This document shows positions 9,669 to 18,854 of a stretch of 20,303 nucleotides of DNA, piece by piece (position 1 is the first letter of the stretch; every line of letters begins with the position of its first letter). The stretch is from NCBI GenBank assembly GCA_015039465.1, contig MU130078.1, positions 35,740-56,042 on the forward strand, read 5' to 3'. The position numbers were made by a program, and so were the translations under genes. This DNA comes from Phlegmacium glaucopus. Lineage: Eukaryota; Basidiomycota; Agaricomycetes; Agaricales; Cortinariaceae. A model generated the notes under the pieces. The model was given only the letters and a program-made list of their open reading frames with translations. It was not told the origin of the DNA and searched no databases.

Positions 9669-10258
9669 ATCTGAGTCCATCTCATGCACCGTCGGGTACC
9701 CACTCGTACCCCTAAGACGCTTTTAACGTCACTTAGATCTTTCGAGATTTTTGTTGGGTCTTGGCGGAGTGGTGCGAATGAATTTTTTTGAGTCCATCTT
9801 CTACAGCCGATCTAGGAGACGCTGCCTCTCTTCAAGACAGACCGGCGACAGTGAATTTCTTATAGACTGGCGAATTGAAGACTTTGCTTTGTTATGAAGT
9901 TTGAATTTATCATCGACCAGAGTTGCCAAAGAAATTGAAGGTTAATTATAGCCATAAACATATTGTTGGTTCAAGTTACAGGTGAACTTGGTTTAAACTA
10001 AAAAAAAAAAAAAGAGGTGTTCCGAGCAGTTCGAAACGATTGATGAGGAGTTTTGTGGAGTTTTGATTGCCATGAATGGGACTCGTATTGATTCCTGAAG
10101 ACCTGCGCATGGATAAAGAGCAATTAATGAGACGACCGTGTCTGAGCGATGAGGACGGGAATAACGCTGAAGTAGCCGGCAAGTCCCCTAGTCTAATTTT
10201 AGACTACCTTCTATGGCCCCAAATTTTGGCTGGGTCCAGAGGATAAAAGAACGAGCTC
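9669..10258. other. Remainder of the unit 1 insertion
   Basis: No gene is supported. Contains an A tract and a perfect inverted repeat at 10189-10206 (TAGTCTAA, TT, TTAGACTA spread over 18 bases), which could be a foldback, an element end or a terminator-like structure. A minus-strand frame at 9976-10182 has no recognisable content. Confidence 0.4.
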
Positions 10259-10268
10259 TATATAAATA
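10259..10268 (+). promoter_or_regulatory. Probable TATA box of the Asn-rich gene, copy 1
   Basis: TATATAAATA lies about 100 bases before the ATG at 10370. It sits at the right edge of the segment missing from unit 2, so copy 2 does not have it at this distance. Confidence 0.45.
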
Positions 10269-10369
10269 GGACCCGTAATCTCACAGAGTTCAAGAATCGA
10301 GCGCTGAAATGCACTAGCAGGCACTGCATCCTTCCATACATAAGTTTCTACTTCATTAACTCGACGACC

Positions 10370-12091
10370 ATGGCACTCATCACAAATTCGCGCAATATTG
10401 TCATCAACACTGGTTCTTTCAACGACGCCCATGGAAACTTTCACTCCTATAATTCGATTCATGCAACAAATGTCGATTCATTTAATATAAGTAACCCGGT
10501 GAATGTCCTCAGTCCACAGCCTCAGGCTTACACTGGCCGTGAGTATCTACTGCTGTTTTTTACTTCGTATCGATGTACTCATAACATAACATTTTAGCTC
10601 ATAGTCCCACTCCCACTGATGTGTCGTCAGCTTCTCCCTCCAGCTCTACTGGCAATGATGACAATTGTGCTGCCACTGGCATTGACCAGAACATTCAGCA
10701 ATTTATATCACACACGGTGGGAGGAGTGTCAGATGCTCATGAAATTGAAGATGCCAGTAAAATCGAAGAGATAGATGACGCGGAGGACGCGGAAGACGCA
10801 CTAATAAGCCATGACGATCGCTCAATCAATAGGACGTATCAGTTTCGTAACGTCCAAGCTGTGTATATCAATGCTTTCAATACTCGTGGTGTCAGGGTCA
10901 AAAATGCTGGTAATCACGCTCCACAGGTTATTCGTATGTCCTCTTTTTCTTTTGCAATTCCCATGCTCATGAGAACATCCATGTCTGGTCCATTAGATCA
11001 TGATGAAACGATCGTTGTCCGTCCGAGTAACGATGGACCGCCAACAGAAGGCCCTTCATCTAAAGCACCATCATCCAAATCATCCCAACAAATGGTGAGT
11101 ATACTTCCCCAAGAACCCAAGCCTCGAATCTGATCAATTACGACACCCAACATCAGGCTGCATTGGGCCAACTATCTCGATGCCAAGATGTCCCGCCTGA
11201 TTCCACCTCCGGATCGCCTCCAGTGATTCCTCTACTGCCTTTCCAGGATAGTCAACCGGCCCAGTCCGGGCCTCTTAGCGTTCCAGCTATCGGGATCCCA
11301 ACGGGATCCCGTAGTAATGATCCATTTCTAAATCAATTTATGGTTGTGCCACCACCCGATATACCGCTCCCGACATTTGAAGACTCGGAGGGTCAGGCAT
11401 CGATGTCCCTAAGGAAGAGCGACAAACTACCTGCTACTACTGGGACAACGATGATGCCAGAGAATGATGCTACCTCCCGCCACTATGCGCCTAAGATGCC
11501 AGGCAAGTGATCTTTGATTTATTCCAGTGTTATTTCATGAGAGGTAACATCGTACATCTAGCACCCACAACTTTGCCCGGCCCCGAGTTCCAGCCCTTCC
11601 AGCCCTTCCTGGTAAATCCCTTCCTTAATATGGGTCTCCATCCAAGTTTGTTCCTACCACACATTCTACCGCCCCTTCCTGGTGCCGCTCAGAACGCATC
11701 TCCGAACAATATTATGGTAAATAAATGGAGCGACACATTCTCACAACCAAATCTGCCTCCTCACCATCACCCTGAATCTCCAACAGCCACTGACTTATCG
11801 CCAGATCCTCCAGACACCAACTCGAAACGCCTGGAATATTATCTAGACTCCGCTTTGGTGACTGCTCTGATCATCCAAACCTCTGGAATATCAAGTTCGG
11901 TAGATATCCTTAGTCCTCGCGCTTATAATACTCTTAAAGCGCTTAATGCCCTGGTTTCTGTGGAGACGCCACTTTTCTGTCCAAGGACCGTGGCGAGTGA
12001 TCCACCCACTCGTTTCAAATCCGTTAGAAAAGCGACCAGGTGGTTGCGAACTTGGAATCCGCAAGCTCCTAAGGAAAATATCCCAAAGTAG
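10370..12091 (+). CDS. Asn/Pro-rich protein of unknown family, 492 aa (copy 1)
   Basis: Exons are 10370-10538, 10598-10933, 10997-11094, 11157-11502 and 11562-12091; they sum to 493 codons with stop. The model is supported by copy 2 at 18855, where the same splice sites restore the same frame although intron lengths differ. The fourth intron (11503-11561) starts with GC in the strong context AG|GCAAGT, and copy 2 also uses GC. The N-terminus is rich in Asn and Ser with alternating hydrophobics (NIVINTGSFNDAHGN, SIHATNVDSFN), then an acidic stretch (EIEDASKIEEIDDAEDAED), then VYINAFNTRGVRVKNAGN. A long Pro-rich low-complexity part follows and a more regular C-terminal part (KRLEYYLDSALVTALII, FKSVRKATRWLRTW). 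The first part recalls Asn-rich beta segments of fungal signalling proteins, but no function is assigned. A further exon may follow (12187-12229); its downstream coding sequence is out of frame relative to the fragment at 16138. Confidence 0.7.
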
Positions 12092-12254
12092 GTGGGCTGC
12101 TACCACCACTTCGCTACCGGGTATTAAACTATTAAAATCTTCTCTCCCATGGAAATGTACACTACTGCTCTCGATATTGTTTTCAGAATGAATGCTAGTG
12201 AGATATACAATACTTTGGCCTTGTGGTAGGACTTGCTTATATCCTCAGGCTTGA
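12092..12254 (+). pseudogene. Decayed last intron and exon of Asn-rich gene copy 1
   Basis: Aligns with 16024-16190, where an intron ending TTTCCAG leads into an exon reading DIQYFGLVGLACISS. Here the intron (from 12088, ending TTTCAG at 12186) would lead to an exon shifted by 2 extra bases near 12195, giving a TAG at 12227-12229. In the other frame DIQYFGLV is still legible. Copy 1 therefore seems to have lost its original C-terminus and ends at 12091 or 12229. Confidence 0.55.
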
Positions 12255-12322
12255 GGTGTAACTTAAGATCCTCCAGTTGTGGACGAACCCGTGACGTTCT
12301 CGAGGTTGTGTATAAGAGTCGG
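12255..12322 (+). repeat. About 70-bp flank repeat, extra copy
   Basis: GATCCTCCAGTTGTGGACG and neighbouring sequence also occur at about 8806-8880 and, more diverged, at about 18487-18590. In those places it lies upstream of the Asn-rich gene. Its presence directly behind copy 1 suggests that another unit once followed in tandem. Confidence 0.7.
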
Positions 12323-12926
12323 TTTGCTGACTTTGTAAGCATCTTGGAATGTTATGATACCAGCACATTTAGCTATTGAAGACAGAGTAAAATGTATGTA
12401 AGAGTTGACTTTGACTCATTGTAAAGCAGCATGATAATTTAATTCCATCGAAAGGATTTATTCTGAATCAGTAGCCATTCAATGCAGGGTAGGATCAAAG
12501 GTTGGCTTGCACGACCTGGAGCATAGCCAGGACATGGCCTTTGAAAAATACTACTGTATAAAATGAACAGGTAAGCCCTTCAATTTGTCAATGCTACTTC
12601 ATGCAGTCACGACTGGCTAGCAAGCTACATGTTCACAGAATTATGCAAAGAGCAGTACTAAAAGTGTCGACACACTTCAGGTTCAACCCTGATTGCCCAA
12701 TTTGTCTCGCCATTTTAATAAATACAAGCACGAATTAAGTGTGCAAACGATTATGCAAGACACTGTAATCCTGCTACATTTGACGGACAGGGGGCTCTGA
12801 TTCTACAATTCTACTCGCATGTAAAGTCGCTCATATCGGACATTACAAATTAATTCTTGTGCAAATGGCCACCACAACCTAATTCATTTCAGATAAAACA
12901 TCAAAGCGTGTATCTTACATATAAAT
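12323..12926. other. Intergenic, no gene seen
   Basis: AT-rich sequence behind the 3' end of the SRPK-like gene (minus strand). No conserved motif, RNA gene or repeat was recognised. Confidence 0.45.
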
Positions 12927-14538
12927 CTACATCAGCCACGGGTGTCTCAAAAGCTCCTGAGCCGTCGCACGGTTCCTCGGATCAAGGCGCAAGCATTTGG
13001 TCATTACATCCGTTGCACCCGCCATGTCCACCGGGCTCAATGTGCATCCAGAATCCAAAATACATTTCTCGAACGGTTTGCGAGCAAAGCTTCGGAATTT
13101 CTTGGGTCTACCTGCATGAGAGGTGCCAATGAATCAGAGGAAAAACAAGGGCCAAGATAATACAACATACAGTCTAGCTGGAAATAATCGAGGCTACGAG
13201 AGCAACGCCGAAGAAAATCTTCTTCGAAGAATTCGCCACAAAAAAGGATCATCTGATAAAGTAATACATCGAGTTCTGACGCATTGTCTTCCATGGATGC
13301 CATTGGTTTAAAAAGGGGTTTATTGGTAAGCAATGAAAACACCTTGGACGTGCACAAGTCAGGTAAGTATAGTGATGTAGTACCAACAAGAACAACTTAC
13401 CATACAGCCGAAGGTCCAAATATCGACGGATTCATTCCACTCCCCGCTTAACACAACTTCAGGGGGCCGTAAGCCGAGGGGTGTGATATCATCCGTGGTT
13501 TGATCGGATACAAACTGAGCTGAACATGGATATAAGTTTAGATGGCCAAGAATTCTAGAAGCAACTCGTTGGACGTACCATTACTGAAGTCCGCGAGTTT
13601 GAAGTTACAAGACGGAAGTTCATTAAGTGTGGGTGGCGGGAACGATTGTGAGAGAAAGGCAGAAACCATCTTATTTAAGCTGCGCTCGGGTGCGTAAGTA
13701 CGAGGTGGATGTTCCATGACCCAGTTGTCGATGACATCAATTGTCCAGTGGCGTCCTAAATCAATCATGATATTGTCTGGCTTTATATCTGCGAGTGAGT
13801 TTGCACGGTAAATAATCATTGTCGTACAATTGTCGTAGTTTCTTAATAGAGGAAACATACCTGTATGTGCAATCCCACACTTGTGCAAGCGCGCGATACC
13901 TAGCAACAGGTGCCTCAAAATCTGCTTCACAGTTGGAACAGGAAGGAATCCACCCTGCAAATTTGCTTGGGAATCCTGAACGTTGGACCAGAATAGTTCA
14001 GTCACAAGGCAAAGGTGCTCTCCATCCTCGTCAATACCGGGGTGGATGAAATGGGCCAAAAGGCGGGCACAATGATCGGAGGAATCATCTGGAGTCACCG
14101 ATGATAAACACTGGAGGACCTCCAATTCCCGGAGTTTATGGTCACGATTCAAATGTGTTGCATATCCTGTGAGAATTTTGATGGCTACATGAGTGTTGTC
14201 TCTTGAAAATGCGTTGGTGATCACGGCAGGAGAGTGAATGTCTAAAGACAGTCTTACATGCAGTCACGAGCGAGCCAGACGCTCGACGCAGTACCAAATC
14301 CCAATTTTGCTTGAAGCTTGAAGCGATTGGCAGGACCAAGCATGAGTCCCGGGCCACCTTGAAAATAGCCAAAGCCTTCCGACGCCGGTAGACCTAGAGG
14401 CTCTTCAGAGAAGGTAAAGTGCGGTTGCTCATCGGTAACTGCGTTTTGATTGGCCGTAGAAGACATGAGGCGTGTTTGAAGCACACGAGGGATAACAACA
14501 GACGACTGGTGTAGGCTGCGAAGGAGCTTAACTAGCAT
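12927..14538 (-). CDS. SRPK-like protein kinase, 435 aa
   Basis: The six minus-strand exons are 14258-14538, 13861-14201, 13579-13788, 13401-13519, 13171-13342 and 12927-13111. Introns are 56-72 bases and the sum is exactly 436 codons. Kinase landmarks are: glycine loop LGFGTASSVWLARD (Gly80, Gly82), VAIK with Lys102, catalytic HTDIKPDN (206-213, the SRPK form of HRD), DFSNA (274-278), LRPPEVVLSGEWNESVDIWTFGC and C-terminal LRLDPRNRATAQELLRHPWL. The split kinase domain around residues 225-270 fits the SRPK group, which phosphorylates Ser/Arg-rich splicing factors. The magnesium-site motif is DFS, not DFG, and Agaricomycete genomes carry many divergent paralogues, so the substrate is uncertain. 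The first 25 residues (MLVKLLRSLHQSSVVIPRVL...) are basic and free of acidic residues, like a mitochondrial presequence. If translation starts at the ATG at 14466 instead, the protein is 411 aa without it. Confidence 0.87.
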
Positions 14539-15087
14539 TTTGCAAGGAAAGCTATCAAACGATTTCAGATGTCAGATTGTTTGGTTGTGTTTGGTTGTTT
14601 GATTGAACTTGAGCGGCTGAACTTGGAACTTAGTTAGACAGCGGGCCCTTGCTCCGGTCCGGGACACCTTCGAAGGGGCAAAGTGCCAAAAACAGAAGGG
14701 ACGTTTGACTTCAAGCTTCATCACTCAAACCACAATTGTACCTAGCTTCCAAACAGGTGCAATATCAAGGACAACATCACCTGTCGGACGAGGGACACCG
14801 CATAACGACTGGGAGCAACCGGGAACTTTTAAGGGAGTCCCGTTTTGTGACAAAGACTTAGCAAAATTCGCTCAAGCGGCTTTTTCTCGCAATCTCGTTT
14901 GCAAGAGATCGGGCACTTTGCGCATGCTCGCACGGCCTCCCGAACATCCAACATAGTCTGTCATACCTTCATTCTTGATGCTTGTGACAAGCTTCGTACC
15001 GGTTCTCCATTTATTTCTCCACTTGTTCTAATCCTGCCCAGATTCTGGCTTGAATGCAAATTGGCGACCACATGAGCGGTGTTTTCG
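14539..15087. other. Intergenic between divergent genes
   Basis: Shared upstream region of the SRPK-like gene (minus) and the 134-aa gene (plus). A plus-strand frame at 14705-14956 shows no motif or splice context and is not called. TTGGTTGTGTTTGGTTGTTTG near 14580 is a short simple-sequence patch. Confidence 0.45.
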
Positions 15088-15094
15088 TATAAAA
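15088..15094 (+). promoter_or_regulatory. TATA box of the 134-aa gene
   Basis: TATAAAA lies 84 bases before the ATG at 15172. It decides the start: the ATG-like frame opening at 15079 lies upstream of the box and is unlikely to be transcribed. Confidence 0.55.
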
Positions 15095-15171
15095 GCAAGA
15101 TGAATCCTTCTTTCGTTTGCCTCAAAGAAGAAACGTTTTCAGTTGCATCTTCACCTTCAGTCTCATTCATC

Positions 15172-15639
15172 ATGTTTGCCGCTTCGAAATCATTCTCCGT
15201 TACCTTTGCTACTGCAAAGGAAACTGTATACTATGCATCGCGCTCCATTAGCCATTATACTTGGAAAGGGAAGGCTCCTTACAAAGCCGGATCGGCGGAG
15301 CAACAAAAGTCCATCGACGCTGCCTTCAATGGGGCGAAAGACCTAGGCTTCGATGCTCAAGGTGCTCACATTGGAGAGATCGCGTGCGTAACCAACATTT
15401 TTAGACTTAGCAGTTGACCAGGTGACCTTATTATCGTCGATTTCAGTGGTGGTTTCCATAACCATACTCCAGGGGGAGCTGGTCCGCGGTGGATCACCGT
15501 GAAATACACAGATGCTGAAGGCAAAGTTCTCTACCATCAAAAGGCGGATGGTAAGGTCTGGGACCGGATCCACATCTGGGATGATGCAACCAAAAACAAA
15601 GATCCAGCAGAGAAACCGGTCAAGATTTGGGCACAGTAG
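15172..15639 (+). CDS. Small protein of unknown function, 134 aa
   Basis: Two exons, 15172-15383 and 15447-15639, with a 63-base intron (GTGCGTAA...TTTCAG); the join reads IGEIAGGFHNHTP and the frame runs to TAG. The N-terminus MFAASKSFSVTFATAKETV is followed by ISHYTWKGKAPYKAGSAEQQ. The second half looks like compact beta strands (PRWITVKYTDAEGKVLY, DGKVWDRIHIWDD) and ends EKPVKIWAQ. There is no signal peptide, membrane segment or cysteine, so a small soluble cytosolic protein is likely. I do not recognise the family. The TATA box at 15088 supports this start. The gene is divergent from the SRPK-like kinase, about 630 bases away. Confidence 0.72.
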
Positions 15640-15907
15640 AGTGATAAAGCAGGTGGGAGCTTGCGAGTTGCGAGCTTTGGACAAATTTGTAATGTCATGT
15701 ATTGAATGTAAATCTTTTAAGTTGGCTCTTCTTCCCGTCCCTCGTCCAGACCACCGGTTGACAATGTCCGTGAAATATTCCAATGACTGCGAATTTACAG
15801 GTACCTATGGAAGCCTGGACTGTCGAGCTTCCCAAGCTCCACGATGAGTAAAGACGTAGTGTTGTCTCATCTAAGGATAAGATAACTAACAGCTTATCAA
15901 CAAGTTT
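15640..15907. other. 3' flank of the 134-aa gene
   Basis: No gene seen. The stretch ends where similarity to the 3' part of the Asn-rich gene begins (CAAGGACCGTGG near 15914). Confidence 0.5.
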
Positions 15908-16279
15908 ATGGTTCAAGGACCGTGGTGAGTGATCCACCCACTCGTTTCAAATCTGTTAGAAAGGTGACCAGGTGGTTGCGAAATCTGCAAGCTCTGAGTC
16001 CTAAGCAAAATATCCCAAGGTAGGTGCCAGTGGGCTGCTGCCACAACACGCTTTTTATGCTTCACTGCCGGGTATTAAACTACTTAATTCTTCTCTCCCA
16101 TGACAATGTACACTACTGCTCTCGATGTTGTTTCCAGAACGGATGATAGAGATATACAATACTTTGGCCTTGTAGGGCTCGCTTGTATCAGCTCTTGTAT
16201 CTGGGTCTGCAACTCCATGTATAGTCCTGATTGCAAAACGAAATACTCAACCATGAGTAAGCCCTACTACCACTCCTGA
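15908..16279 (+). pseudogene. 3' fragment of a third Asn-rich gene copy
   Basis: Matches copy 1 from about 11980. The frame reads RTVVSDPPTRFKSVRKVTRW and LSPKQNIPR, then a 118-base intron (16020-16137, GTAGGT...TTCCAG). The last exon reads TDDRDIQYFGLVGLACISS, CIWVCNSMYSPDCKTKYS and PYYHS before TGA at 16277. The hydrophobic run (FGLVGLACISSCIWVC) could be a membrane segment. The exon is damaged in copy 1 and lies beyond the window in copy 2, so this fragment shows what the ancestral C-terminus may have been. All 5' exons are missing, so it cannot make the full protein. Confidence 0.65.
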
Positions 16280-16360
16280 AGTCTATTAATGGCAGAAGTA
16301 TAGCTCTTTTGAGTTGCTTTTAAGAGGGGCATCGCTGTCGGTTGGAAATACTAGGGTTGC

Positions 16361-16389
16361 GGGCCGTTGCTTTGCACGGTAATACGAGT
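16361..16389 (+). repeat. Helitron-5'-end-like hairpin, copy 2
   Basis: GGGCCGTTGCTTTGCACGG followed by TAATACGAGT. The stem is CCGT-GC / GC-ACGG with a TTT loop and one bulge. Same layout as 9063-9097 and the minus-strand copy at 16975-17009. Confidence 0.55.
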
Positions 16390-16798
16390 GTTGCAGACAA
16401 TCAAACATGGTTATTTTGATAAGGAACTTTCTGGGACAAACAGACTACAGATTCAGATTCAGCTCATCAAAATATGTTGAAAAACATGTCTCCAACATTT
16501 TTCCGGTCATTTCTTGCAATATTAATAATAATATTATACACCCTTTTTGAGGAATTTTAGCCACAAAAATGTTCAACTGCCACCATGATCAGTATATAAT
16601 CAACAGAATTCATTATTTACAGGCTCAATCATTCTCTTTTGGCTTTCAGATGATCAATTACTTCTTTCAACCACTAGCAATTGGTTGCATCAATGTTATT
16701 TAGACATGTTGATGTCACAAAAATTAGGCAAAGCATGTGACAATTCCAGCAGCACCAGCTAAGCACAGCCAATAATAATATCTTCTTCGTTTGTCGTT

Positions 16799-16821
16799 AC
16801 GAGTCCCCTTTAGGGGCTCGT
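16799..16821. repeat. GC-rich hairpin in AT-rich spacer
   Basis: ACGAGTCCCC, then TTTA, then GGGGCTCGT, a stem with one bulged base. Its left arm (TTACGAGTCCC, from 16797) is the inverse of GGGACTCGTA at 16975-16984, so about 190 bases are bounded by short inverted repeats, as in a small foldback element or a Helitron end pair. Confidence 0.5.
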
Positions 16822-16974
16822 TCTTATAAGCGGATGCGGCTTTCAAAAGTAACGCAAGACTCTTCCGTGATTGCACGTGTTGATGGTGATGGCCTTGTTT
16901 GCCGCGCGAAAACAATTGGCGTCAACGCTCACGAAGACACTACTTATAAAAATACCAGTATAATTTCATTTGAA

Positions 16975-17009
16975 GGGACTCGTATATGCCACGCGGAGCG
17001 ATGGCCCTC
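16975..17009 (-). repeat. 35-bp hairpin repeat, inverted copy
   Basis: The minus strand reads GAGGGCCATCGC, TCCGCGTG, GCATATACGAGTCCC; it matches 9063-9097 in all but about 6 positions, most of them in the loop. The stem CCA-CGC / GCG-TGG is perfect apart from one bulge; loop changes with the stem kept suggest that the hairpin matters. Confidence 0.65.
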
Positions 17010-17092
17010 ACCCACAAGTTTTCGATGCCGTTCTAGATGGTGTTTCCCATCGTCACAGTCGCTCGTCACTCAACGTCAACTCTCATCTCGAC

Positions 17093-18071
17093 ATGGTTGC
17101 GCTTATGCAACGTCCTGCACCTACCTTTAAAGCCGAGGCTGCCTTTTCATTAATGTTTCTCTGACGGATTACTTGGACCAATGGTATGTAGACAATCTTC
17201 TGGTAGATCCCGCACAGAGGTTCACTTTTTCTGGTCGCATAGGGTTATTCTCCTCTTCTACCCAATGTCAGTATTTTTTTCTCAATCTCTTCTCCATATT
17301 TCTTAGGGACTTCATTTTTGTCTGCCCAACTGGTGAGTGTCACCTGACCGTGTTGCGAAAACCTCATACTGCTTTACGGCGCTTACCATGATTTTCATCC
17401 TTCTATCAGCGAGATTCTGGCTTTTAATGATGCTTTACCACGTTTCAAAGAGCTCAACACAGCTGTGTTCGGTAAACAATAATTTGCCCCCGTTCTGCAA
17501 TTAAGAATAACTTACACGTCAATCTAGGCATTTCCACAGGCTCCAAGTTCTCCCATTTCGCCGGGCCACTCAATTACGCAAAGAAGGTGGACTTGGTACT
17601 GATCTCAAACTTCCTCTCATTGCAGATGGGAATATGAATATTTCGCGTGGTTACGGCGTTCTGCTGGAAGACGAGGGTATTTCGCTACGTGGCTTGTTCA
17701 TCATCGATCCTAAGGGTACCCTGAGGTGAGCCACCGTCTTCTTTAGCTTAACCACCACTAATCTCTCTGTCTAAAGACAAATTACCGTCAACGACCTGCC
17801 AGTTGGTCGTTCAGTCGAAGAGACCATTCGACTTATCCAAGCTTTCCAGTACACTGTACGTTGATTCATTATCTATTTATTATTTATCTTTCGTATTTTA
17901 CACTCTGCGTAGGATAAGCACGGTGAAGTTTGCCCGGCAAACTGGACGCAGGGCTCCAAAACCATCAAAACCGATCCCGTCGCTAAGCTAGAGTACTTCT
18001 CCGTTGCTACTAATGGGCAGTGCAGTGGGGAGACCACCGGTTCGACCAAAAAACGTCTACGCGTCGAATAA
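17093..18071 (+). pseudogene. Peroxiredoxin pseudogene
   Basis: Copy of the gene at 7405 with all introns in place, so it arose by DNA duplication, not reverse transcription. Lesions: a 10-base loss in exon 1 near 17142 gives a TGA about 24 codons in; 2 extra bases at the exon 3 donor (CCCAACTG|GTGAGT); and a 1-base loss in exon 5 near 17565 (TTCGCCGGGCC against TTCGCCTGGGC). The net change is 9 bases, but the early stop precedes any correction. The active-site region (FVCPT), GEVCPANW and the basic tail (KKRLRVE) are still readable. The upstream promoter with its TATA box is absent. Fairly recent by its high similarity. Confidence 0.88.
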
Positions 18072-18750
18072 ACGCTATATGCAACCTCCTATATCCCTGC
18101 GGCCTTTGATTCTTTCGACAATCCAGATGTCTGAAGACTTGAAGAATGGTGCTTCCTTGACCTGACTGTCTCTATCTCACTACATCTTTATTCAAGTTAT
18201 ATGCTATACCCCCGACTTACATGTCATTACTTGGCCTCATTAACACTAGACATATATATTAGGTTGACCTGAAATCAATGCATACACTCTTGTTCCCCTT
18301 TGATGTGAAATGTTTGCCCTTTGACTCACTCATCGAATTGAAACCTGCATGTCCATCCAGGTTGGAGGGCCGGTCTATTTTTAGTAATAGCCCTAACTAT
18401 TGCATGAACCCATCCTACCTTTGACGATGTACCCCACGGCCATATTTAAACTTCAAGCCTATTCAGTCGACATCCAGTTATACCTTCGGTGTAACTAAGC
18501 TTCTCCAGTTGTAGATGAACTTGGACGAACCCTTCGGAAAGCTGCTGCGATGTTCTCGGGGCTATGTTTGAGCTATATATAATCGGCAACGGCCGTAACA
18601 ATATTTTGAATTTGAACAATGGTTGCTTTTGCTCATAGAAATGAGTGTCGACGTCTCTTCTGTGCGATATCCACTTAGGATAAGACTCGATGGCCATCAG
18701 TCTTCCCATAATATCATCAAGTTGTTCTAGGTACGGATGGCTATCTGGCG
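18072..18750. repeat. Shared flank of duplicated unit, copy 2
   Basis: Matches 8377-9040. Continues without interruption into the leader of the second Asn-rich gene, showing that the 1.2-kb segment of unit 1 is absent here. TATATATAA near 18574 is a possible promoter element, some 280 bases before the ATG. No gene supported. Confidence 0.8.
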
Positions 18751-18854
18751 TCTGTTATCTTAATCTTACAAAGTTCAGGACGGGCAAACGCCAAACTGCA
18801 CTGGCAGGCACTGCATCCTAGTTTCTACTTCATTAACTCGACGACCATCATCCC

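Larger units (their letters stand above)
9041..10275. mobile_element. Insertion of about 1.2 kb present only in unit 1
   Basis: Between the shared flank and the Asn-rich gene, copy 2 is continuous (GTTATCTTAATCTTACAAAG near 18754), while copy 1 has about 1.2 kb extra. The exact edges are blurred by drift and I cannot define a target duplication. Inside are a hairpin-bearing Helitron-like end at 9063, a predicted 75-aa intron-containing gene on the minus strand, a short tandem repeat, an A tract (about 10000-10013) and an 18-base perfect inverted repeat (10189-10206). It could be a non-autonomous element carrying a gene fragment, or ancestral sequence deleted from copy 2. Confidence 0.5.
16280..17092. 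other. Repeat-rich spacer before unit 2
   Basis: No gene is supported. Contains a Helitron-like hairpin end (16361-16389), a GC hairpin (16799-16821) and an inverted copy of the 35-bp repeat (16975-17009). Similarity to the peroxiredoxin leader starts only at about 17078, so the duplicated unit begins there and the promoter was not copied or has been lost. Confidence 0.55.

Noticed and set aside
15079..15171. Upstream start giving a 165-aa form of the 134-aa protein
   Set aside because: The start lies before the TATA box at 15088, so the mRNA would not include it.
16500..16560. AT-rich patch with ATTAATAATAATATTAT as an origin or element end
   Set aside because: Simple AT-rich palindromic sequence is common in fungal spacers and nothing else supports a function.
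17173..17391. Plus-strand frame in the peroxiredoxin pseudogene
   Set aside because: It reads through introns 1 and 2 of the duplicated gene and has no counterpart in the intact copy's protein.
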